NCBI GenBank assembly: GCA_035644215.1
Contig: DASQPA010000547.1
Location: 1-13,944 of the forward strand
DNA length: 13,944 nucleotides
Origin: DASQPA01 sp035644215
GTDB lineage: Bacteria; Acidobacteriota; Thermoanaerobaculia; Multivoradales; UBA5704
Direction: 5' to 3'
Shown: piece by piece, positions 9,201 through 12,819 of the stretch
Numbering within the stretch: position 1 is the first letter of the stretch
Layout of the letters: each line of letters starts with the position of its first letter
The notes under the pieces: generated by a model
Seen by the model: only the letters and a program-made list of their open reading frames with translations
Database searches by the model: none
Told to the model about the DNA's origin: nothing
Position numbers and translations under genes: made by a program

Positions 9201-11329
9201 TCGCCCGGGCCGAGGGCATAGCCCTCGATCACCGGACCGAGGACCGCGGCGAGGTTGCCGTGCTCGACCATCACCGCCTTGGGCTGTCCGGTCGTCCCCG
9301 AGGTGTAGATGAGGTAGGCGAGGTCGCCGGGCCGGATGTCTGGCAGCGGCTCGTCGTCGGATGGCGCCTCTTCCGGAACCGCGAGGTCGAGGCAGGGCGC
9401 TTCGGCAAGCATCTCCGCCGGGATTCCTGCGGGCAGGGGCCCCCGATGGACGAGCGCCGCCGGCGCCGCGTCGGCGAGGAGGGCCGCCAGGCGCTCGGGG
9501 GGCGACTCCGGATCGAGCGGCACGTAGGCGCCCCCCGCCTTCCAGACTCCGAAAATGGCGACCGGCAGGTCGGCCGAGCGGCCGAGGAGGAGCGCCACCC
9601 GCGACTCGCGACCGATCCCCCGGTCGCGCAGCCGGCGGGCCAGCGCGGTCGCCCGGCGGTCGAGGTCGCCGTAGGTCAGGGTCTCGCCGCCGATGCCGCC
9701 GATGCCGCCGATGCCGCCAATACCGGCGGCGATCACCGCCGGGGCCTCCGGGGTGCGCGCCGCCTGGGCGGCGAAACGCTCCGGTGCCGTCCAGCCGGGG
9801 AGGTCGGCCGGGAGGCCGTCGCCGCTCCACTCGGCGAGCGCCTGGTGGCGCGCCGCCGCCCCTAGCGCCGGCAGGGCCGAGAGGGGCAGGTCGGGATCGG
9901 CGACCGCCGCCGTGGCCTGGAGGAGCAGCAGCTCGGCCCAGCGCTCGACGGTCGTCGCGTCGAAGAGGTCGGCGTCGTACTCGAACAGCCCGGCGAGCCC
10001 CGCGGGGAAGTCGAAGAGGGTGAGCAGGAAGTCGTAGCGGGCCTTGCCGTCGTAGGTGTCGACCGGCTCGAAACGGGCGTCGTCGAATCCGCCTTTCACC
10101 ACCTGGCCGTCGAGCACCTGGACCAGCGCCTGGACCAGCGGCTGCCGGCTGGGGTCGCGCGGGATCTGCAGCGCCTGGACCAGCTGGCCGAACGGCAGGT
10201 CCTGGTGGGCGTAGGCGCCGAGCGCCGACTGGCGGACCCGCGCCAGCAGCTCGCGGAAGGCGGGGTCGCCCGTCACGTCGAGGGCGAACGGCACCTGGGT
10301 CAGGAAGCAGCCGAGGACCGGCTCGATCTCCGGCCGGTTGCGGTTGGCGTTGTTCGCCCCCAGGATCAGGCGTTCCTGCCCCGACAGCCGCCGGACGAGC
10401 GTCGCGGTGAGCGCGAGGATCGTCATGAAGAGGGTGGCTCCCCCCTCCCGGCCGAGCGCCTTCAACCCCTCCGAGAGCCGGCGGGAGACGGCCATCTTGC
10501 GCTGGCCGCCGCGCAGGCGCGCCGCCGCCGGGCGCGGCCGATCGGTCGGCAGGTCGAGGTCCCGGGGGACCTCCGCGAGCTGCTCGCGCCACCAGGCGAC
10601 CAGGTTCTCCAGCACCTCTCCAGTCAGCCACCGGCGCTGCCAGACGGCGAAGTCCGGATAGTGGACCGGCGGCGCCGGCAGCGCCGCGGGCGACGGGAAG
10701 CGCCCGGAGTCAAGACCGTCGTAGAGCATCGCCAGCTCGGCCCAGGCGATCTGGAAGGAGATGAAATCGGTCGCCAGGTGGTGGACGGTGAGCACGCAGA
10801 GGTGGTCCAGGGCGCCCAGGCGCACCAGGTTCGAGCGCAGCACGCCGCGCTCGAGGTCGAAGGGCGCCGCCACCTCCGCCCGGACCAGGCGCTCGGTCTC
10901 CGGCTCGCGCCGGAGGGCGGAGAGGCCCGCGAGGTCGATCACCGGCAGCCGCTGCGGCGGGATCGTCTCCGGCGCGGCCACCCGCTGCACCGGTTGGCCT
11001 TCGACCACCGGGAAGGTGGTCCGCCAGGCGGCGTGGCGCCGCACGACGGCGGAGAGCGCCGCGGCGAAGGCCGGCACCGAGACCCGGCCGCGCATCCGGG
11101 TGGCGGCCGGGAGGTTGAGCCCCGCCCCGCCGGGATAGAGCTGCTCCATGAACCAGTAGCGCTCCTGGTCGAGCGACAGCGGCCAGTCGCCCTCGCCGGT
11201 CGGCCCGCTCACCCGCGGGATGGGCGGCGGCGCCGCGGGCCGCGCCGCCTTCTGCCGTTTTTCGAGCAGCTTCTCGAACAGCGCCCGCTGCTCGGGGGAG
11301 AGGGAGGCGATGCGGTCGGTGACGCTCAT
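3266..11329 (-). CDS. Two-module NRPS, C-A-PCP-E-C-A-PCP
   Basis: Non-ribosomal peptide synthetase of 2687 aa that should add residue X, epimerise it to D, and then add L-alanine. Domain order with anchor residues: docking-like helix (1-30), C (HH at 183), A (YTSGTTG at 675, pocket Asp 721, A10 Lys 1018), PCP (LGGDSI, Ser 1078), E (HHLIVDGVSW at 1265), C (HHVLLDGW at 1731), A (YTSGSTG at 2230, pocket Asp 2276, A10 Lys 2569), PCP (LGGHSLL, Ser 2625), and an acidic tail, ELANADDDLLAAALGEM. There is no thioesterase, so the chain passes on to the C-A-nMT protein. Start: ATG at 11329, overlapping the previous stop as ATGA and giving the same N-terminus (LSPEQRALFEKL) as the preceding protein. The frame stays open upstream to 11731, but that stretch lies inside the previous gene and looks like nothing known. 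The first C domain has the unusual HHLATDF. TAG stop. Confidence 0.96.
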   Translation of the reverse strand: MSVTDRIASLSPEQRALFEKLLEKRQKAARPAAPPPIPRVSGPTGEGDWPLSLDQERYWFMEQLYPGGAGLNLPAATRMRGRVSVPAFAAALSAVVRRHAAWRTTFPVVEGQPVQRVAAPETIPPQRLPVIDLAGLSALRREPETERLVRAEVAAPFDLERGVLRSNLVRLGALDHLCVLTVHHLATDFISFQIAWAELAMLYDGLDSGRFPSPAALPAPPVHYPDFAVWQRRWLTGEVLENLVAWWREQLAEVPRDLDLPTDRPRPAAARLRGGQRKMAVSRRLSEGLKALGREGGATLFMTILALTATLVRRLSGQERLILGANNANRNRPEIEPVLGCFLTQVPFALDVTGDPAFRELLARVRQSALGAYAHQDLPFGQLVQALQIPRDPSRQPLVQALVQVLDGQVVKGGFDDARFEPVDTYDGKARYDFLLTLFDFPAGLAGLFEYDADLFDATTVERWAELLLLQATAAVADPDLPLSALPALGAAARHQALAEWSGDGLPADLPGWTAPERFAAQAARTPEAPAVIAAGIGGIGGIGGIGGETLTYGDLDRRATALARRLRDRGIGRESRVALLLGRSADLPVAIFGVWKAGGAYVPLDPESPPERLAALLADAAPAALVHRGPLPAGIPAEMLAEAPCLDLAVPEEAPSDDEPLPDIRPGDLAYLIYTSGTTGQPKAVMVEHGNLAAVLGPVIEGYALGPGDRSMHLGRYTFDASLLEIVAPLLAGGTVEILASDVILDPAGLPAALVRATCIFGVPALLRQFAAGARERGRERFAGLRTIMAGGDVVPPDLQADLLATFPGATLDVVYGPTETTIICVTHRLSHDHRPERALIGRPLPGVEARVVDAAGRPVPLGVPGELWIGGPGVTRGYLHRPELTAERFVLVDGRRFYRSGDLVRQLPAAGGVLEFLGRTDLQIKVRGHRIEPGEVEAALARHPAVRESVVVASPGVGGERQLVAYVVAPAADTADTARQALPEELRAFLRTRLPEPMVPSIFVPLKDLPRSPNGKVDRKALPAPEAALAASPGLATPAVLPRNDREERLAAIWRQVLGRERVGVHDNFFQLGGDSILSIQVVARARQAGLVLTPRQLFEHQTVAELAVVAGEVAGRAVDDQGPVEGEVPLTPIEHHFFATPRNEPWRFNQALLLLVREPLAAAPLAAALGRLAPHHDALRLRFLREAAGWRQLHAPMAPMGEIIVPFLEVDLLALPEAVRGPALEAAAEALQSGLDLERGPLFTTALFRRGETGDRLLLSAHHLIVDGVSWRVLLEDLMAAYRGLALPAKTTSWKRWAERLAAYAGSPELAAELPFWLAVPAVPPFPVDLHETGKPARATVAVELGAAETRALLEEAPEAYRTQVNDLLLAALALAFAGWTGERRLLVHLEGHGREEIFPGIDLSRTVGWFTTVFPVALELPPLPPEGGPGEAIKAVKERLRAVPHRGLGYGVLRYLAAPAVRERLAALPAPEVSFNYLGQLDPSLGQEGSFTLAPEPVRGAEGEEVAGQARFAIDAMVLDGRLRVSWTYDAGRYREATAERLAAGFLAELRGLVEHCRSPLAGGYTPSDFPLAPLGQAALDRLLGTDRGVEDLYPLTPLQQGILFHSVHAGGEEIYLEQLAADLHGPLDVAALLRAWQGVVDRHTALRTAFLWQGVETPLQRVRRQVELPWSIEDWRALPAAVHPVLFAERLAANRARGFDFARAPLTRLALVRTGDSHHRLLWSFHHVLLDGWCFALILTEVFTLYHAEVTGRDPLLPRPRPYRDYIAWLAERGGDGDRETEAEEYWRRTLAGFTAPTPLPLDHPGAPAARRADDFRELRVTLPAPLAAALAELAQRLRLTQNTLVEAAWALLLSHYAGLSDVLFGAVVSGRPADLPGVEGMVGLFINTLPVRVQIPDRLPEEGPAASATAWLARLQANRQELYQHQWSPLPQVQTWAEIPPGEALFGSLFVFENYPLAPADPEAVEGLGGLRIADVSGTERTNYPLTLIVVARGELTLRLIADRRLEEATGRRLLKNLETLLAALAEDPERPPLALPLATAAERHQLLAEWNDTASPVVLPNTCLHELFAAQAARTPEATAVVDAGDPVRRWSYRDLDRESNRIAWRLRQRLPLGITPEARVGLCLGRSGRMVAAMLAVLKAGGAYVGLDPRYPQERLAFMLADSGAVALVAESAVLEALPAHGLPVILLDGLDGEAGPADSGAAESTAPPPTAGPGNLAYLVYTSGSTGKPKGVAIEHASAVTLVRWAREVFPASALGGVLAATSICFDLSVFEIFVPLAWGGRVIVAENALALPAHPAAAEVTLINTVPSAMAELVRAGALPALPALPAATTTVNLAGEALTRELVEAIERQPGGPSGGRRVLNLYGPSEDTTYSTWAAVSGGTGSPAIGRPIDGTRAYVLDGRFMPVPLGAPGELHLAGAGLARGYLGQPERTAERFLPDPFSKAGGERLYRTGDRARHRPDGNLDYLGRLDQQVKIRGFRVEPGEIEAALAAHPAVREAAVIPRRDGVEPHLVAYVVARDGVPPAAADLLAFLAVRLPAYLVPTAFVTLDILPLTPNGKLDRAALPAPDRLGLPAATWVAPSTPLEELLARTVGELLGVPRVGMRDNFFALGGHSLLATQLVSRLTQDHGIEMTVQMVFDTRDLGGLADRIVEQELANADDDLLAAALGEMDGTEGF
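3335..3562 (-). other. Peptidyl carrier domain 2 with acidic C-terminal tail
   Basis: About residues 2590-2665, with LGGHSLLATQ and Ser 2625 as the phosphopantetheine site. It is followed by a short acidic, leucine-rich tail (ADDDLLAAALGEM) that ends the protein. Such tails often act in docking to the next synthetase; that role is inferred here. Confidence 0.88.
3605..5167 (-). other. Adenylation domain 2, alanine code
   Basis: About residues 2055-2575. Motifs: YTSGSTGKPKG, FDLSVFE (Asp 2276), NTVPSAM (Asn 2314), LAGEAL, YGPSEDTTY, YRTGD, KIRGFRVEPGEIE and TPNGKLD (Lys 2569). Ungapped alignment to the GrsA pocket gives D-L-F-N-N-A-L-T-Y-K, identical to a published alanine code (established knowledge). 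L-alanine is therefore the confident substrate call. Confidence 0.9.
4321..4347 (-). repeat. 9-bp tandem repeat encoding Ala-Leu-Pro units
   Basis: Plus-strand unit ccggcagcg, two perfect copies plus a third with one change. It encodes ALPALPALPA in adenylation domain 2, between the NTVPSAM and NLAGEAL segments, in a variable loop. Confidence 0.85.
5270..6577 (-). other. Condensation domain 2 (D-C-L type)
   Basis: About residues 1585-2020. It opens with DLYPLTPLQQGILFHS, the form typical of C domains that take a D-configured donor, and has HHVLLDGW (1731), RPYRDYIAWL and VGLFINTLPVRV. The type agrees with the preceding epimerisation domain, so the module order is internally consistent. Confidence 0.9.
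6680..7978 (-). other. Epimerisation domain
   Basis: Converts the carrier-bound L-aminoacyl or peptidyl group to an L/D mixture, from which the next C domain takes the D form. About residues 1118-1550. All family motifs are seen: LTPIEHHFF, HHLIVDGVSWRVL (1265), EGHGREE, RTVGWFTTVFPV, GLGYGVLRYL and FNYLGQ. No catalytic residue appears lost, so it is predicted active. Confidence 0.92.
7721..7738 (-). repeat. 9-bp tandem duplication in the E domain
   Basis: Plus-strand catcggcgc twice. It encodes APMAPM near the N-terminal part of the epimerisation domain, away from its motifs. Confidence 0.75.
8000..8212 (-). other. Peptidyl carrier domain 1 (E-type)
   Basis: About residues 1040-1110. The phosphopantetheine attachment site is in LGGDSILSIQ, Ser 1078. 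Asp rather than His before the Ser is the known signature of carriers that feed an epimerisation domain, and an E domain follows directly. Confidence 0.9.
8392..8409 (-). repeat. 9-bp tandem duplication encoding Ala-Asp-Thr twice
   Basis: Plus-strand cggtatcgg then cggtgtcgg (one difference). It encodes ADTADT in the linker between the A8 and A10 regions of adenylation domain 1. Confidence 0.7.
9686..9721 (-). repeat. 9-bp tandem repeat encoding (Ile-Gly-Gly)x4
   Basis: Plus-strand unit gccgccgat: three perfect copies and a fourth with one change (gccgccaat). It is in frame, adding Ile-Gly-Gly four times in adenylation domain 1 just before LTYGDL, a surface region outside the catalytic motifs. 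It looks like replication-slippage expansion. Confidence 0.9.
9950..11182 (-). other. Condensation domain 1, atypical HHxxxDF type
   Basis: About residues 50-460. SLDQERYWFMEQL, RHAAWRTTF, HHLATDF (183-189), YPDFAVWQ, GCFLTQVPFAL and HQDLPFGQLV are present in order. The catalytic second His and the Asp of HHxxxD are kept, but the usual Gly after Asp is Phe. It is strikingly similar to the stand-alone C domain encoded just upstream (shared GDWPLSLDQER, RHAAWRTTFP, GQPVQRV, HHL-TD and SR-P-VQA), suggesting duplication. By position it would accept an acyl donor from the PKS ACP; that role is inferred. Confidence 0.88.
11326..11329 (-). promoter_or_regulatory. ATGA start/stop overlap (stand-alone C to NRPS)
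   Basis: The TGA of the stand-alone C gene and the ATG of the two-module NRPS share bases in ATGA. The upstream GGAGACGAG is only a weak and distant ribosome site, so translational coupling is the likely way this large NRPS is started. Confidence 0.8.
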
Positions 11330-12819
11330 CGCGGCTCGTCTCCGCGGCACGCGGCAAACGTGGGGAGGGTCGAGATCGGCGCGTCGGGGTCGGCCACCGC
11401 GCGGTCCATCAGCGCGTAGAACAGGGCGAGGTAGCGCCCGGCGGTCGGCTCGTCGAAGAGGTCGGCATTGTATTCGAGCGGGCCGGTGAGCCCCTCCCTG
11501 GGATGGTCGTAGAGGCCGAACATCAGGTCCCAGCGCGAGTTGTCGTCGAAGACCAGGATCGGCCGGAAGTCGAGGCCGGCGAACTCTTCGGGGGTCTGCA
11601 CCTCCAGCACCAGGAGGACGGCCTGGACCACCGGGTAGCGGCTGCGATCCTTCGCCACGCCCAGAATCTCGATCAGCCGGCTGAACGGCAGGAACTGGTG
11701 GGAGTAGGCGGCGAGCGCCGTCTTCCGGCACCGCCCGACGAGCTGGCGGAAGGTCGGATCGCCCGAGAGGTCGACGGCGAAGGGGATCTGGTTCAGGAAG
11801 AGGCCGGCGACCGGCAGCAGCTCCGGCCGCGGCCGGTTGGCGCCGTTCGAGCCGACGACGACCTTCTCCAAGCCGGTCAGGCGCCAGAGCAGGGTCGCGA
11901 CGACGGCGAGGGTCGCCATGAAGGTCGTCGCCCCCTCCGCCCGGGCGAGGGCGCGCAGGCGTTCGGTCCGCGCCGCCCCGGCGCTCACGTGATAGACCCC
12001 GCCGCGCTGGCTCTGCACGGGCGGGCGCGGCCGGTCGGCCGGCAGGTCCAGGGTGGTCGGGAAGCCTTCCAGCTCATGCTGCCAGAAGCGCGCCTCCCGG
12101 GCGAGGGCCTCGCCCTCGCCCTGCCAGCGGGCGCGCTCCCAGAGCGCGTAGTCGGGGAACTGCAGCGCCGGCGGCGGCAGGGGCGAGGGCCGGCCGGCGC
12201 GGTAGGCGGCGTAGATCGTCAGCAGCTCGCTCAAGAAGATCTGGTAGGCGATCCAGTCGGTGACCAGGTGGTGGATGGTGATGAGATACAGGTACTCGCG
12301 CGGCGCCAGGCGGACCAGGGACATGCGGACGAGCGGCCCGTGGACGAGATCGAAGGGCTTGCGGGTGTGTTCGTAGACGGCGCGGCGGCCGACCGGGTCG
12401 CGCCGCTCGGGGGGCAGGGCCGAGACGTCGAAGAGCCACACCGCCGGGGCGAGCCAGGGGACCACCCGCTGCACCGGCTGGCCGTCGACCCGGGGGAAGG
12501 TGGTGCGCCAGGCGGCGTGGCGGCGGACCACCTCGTCGAGAGCGGCGCGGAAGAGGGGGAGGTCGAGGTCCCCAGAGGCGTAGCTCCCGGCGTCGACGTT
12601 CCAGGAAACCAGATCGGGGTCGTCCTCGTGCAGCTGCCAGATCCGCTCCTGATCGAGGGAGAGCGGCCAGTCGCCCAGCCCCAAGGGGCCGGAGACCGCC
12701 TGCACGGGCGGCGGCTCGGTCGACGGCGGTGCCGCCTCGGCGGCCTGCTTCTGCCGCAGCTTCTCGAACAGGGCGCGCTGCTCCGGGGAGAGGGCGGAGA
12801 GGCGGTCGGAGAGGGTCAT
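11326..12819 (-). CDS. Stand-alone condensation-domain protein
   Basis: A single condensation domain of 497 aa, with no adenylation or carrier domain. Residues 1-30 form a charged helix (LSPEQRALFEKLRQKQ), followed by a Pro-rich linker and then the C domain: SLDQERIW (from 54), RHAAWRTTF, HHLVTDW (183-189), FPDYALW, GLFLNQIPFAV and HQFLPFSRLI. The catalytic His and Asp are intact, so it may be active, but Trp replaces the Gly of HHxxxDG. The protein ends soon after the domain, with no carrier or tail. Start: ATG at 12819, overlapping the upstream stop as ATGA, with GGAG 8 bases ahead. It lies between a PKS ACP and an NRPS that already starts with a closely similar C domain, so its step is unclear: true condensation, another acyl-transfer or elimination reaction, or a duplicated leftover. 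Family certain, role not. Confidence 0.93.
   Translation of the reverse strand: MTLSDRLSALSPEQRALFEKLRQKQAAEAAPPSTEPPPVQAVSGPLGLGDWPLSLDQERIWQLHEDDPDLVSWNVDAGSYASGDLDLPLFRAALDEVVRRHAAWRTTFPRVDGQPVQRVVPWLAPAVWLFDVSALPPERRDPVGRRAVYEHTRKPFDLVHGPLVRMSLVRLAPREYLYLITIHHLVTDWIAYQIFLSELLTIYAAYRAGRPSPLPPPALQFPDYALWERARWQGEGEALAREARFWQHELEGFPTTLDLPADRPRPPVQSQRGGVYHVSAGAARTERLRALARAEGATTFMATLAVVATLLWRLTGLEKVVVGSNGANRPRPELLPVAGLFLNQIPFAVDLSGDPTFRQLVGRCRKTALAAYSHQFLPFSRLIEILGVAKDRSRYPVVQAVLLVLEVQTPEEFAGLDFRPILVFDDNSRWDLMFGLYDHPREGLTGPLEYNADLFDEPTAGRYLALFYALMDRAVADPDAPISTLPTFAACRGDEPR
12816..12819 (-). promoter_or_regulatory. ATGA start/stop overlap (PKS to stand-alone C)
   Basis: The PKS gene stop TGA overlaps the ATG of the stand-alone C gene as ATGA, implying co-transcription and coupled translation of the two. 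Confidence 0.85.

Larger units (their letters stand above)
8270..9817 (-). other. Adenylation domain 1, hydrophobic-pocket, substrate unassigned
   Basis: About residues 505-1023, with LTYGDLDRRA, YTSGTTGQPKA, FDAS (Asp 721), MAGGDVVP, YGPTETT, YRSGDL, KVRGHRIEPGEVE and SPNGKVD (Lys 1018). The pocket code read by alignment to GrsA is D-A-L-F-M-G-V-I-I-K. Apart from the Asp/Lys anchors all side chains are non-polar, so a hydrophobic amino acid is likely. I recall no published code matching it closely enough to name one. An (Ile-Gly-Gly)x4 repeat lies in the loop before LTYGDL at residues 537-548. Confidence 0.87.

Noticed and set aside
4321..9721. CRISPR-like array formed by the short repeats
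   Set aside because: The units are 9 bp, adjacent without spacers, and lie in frame within coding sequence.
5025..10631. Minus-strand open frames 5025-7886 and 8304-10631
   Set aside because: They are shifted frames inside the two-module NRPS and are Pro/Arg/Ala-rich with no motifs. The true frame is continuous there, so they are not evidence of a frameshift.
11330..11731. Upstream extension of the two-module NRPS to 11731
   Set aside because: It would overlap the C-terminal motifs of the lone C gene by about 400 bases and encodes Pro/Arg-rich sequence. The ATGA start at 11329 gives the expected N-terminus.
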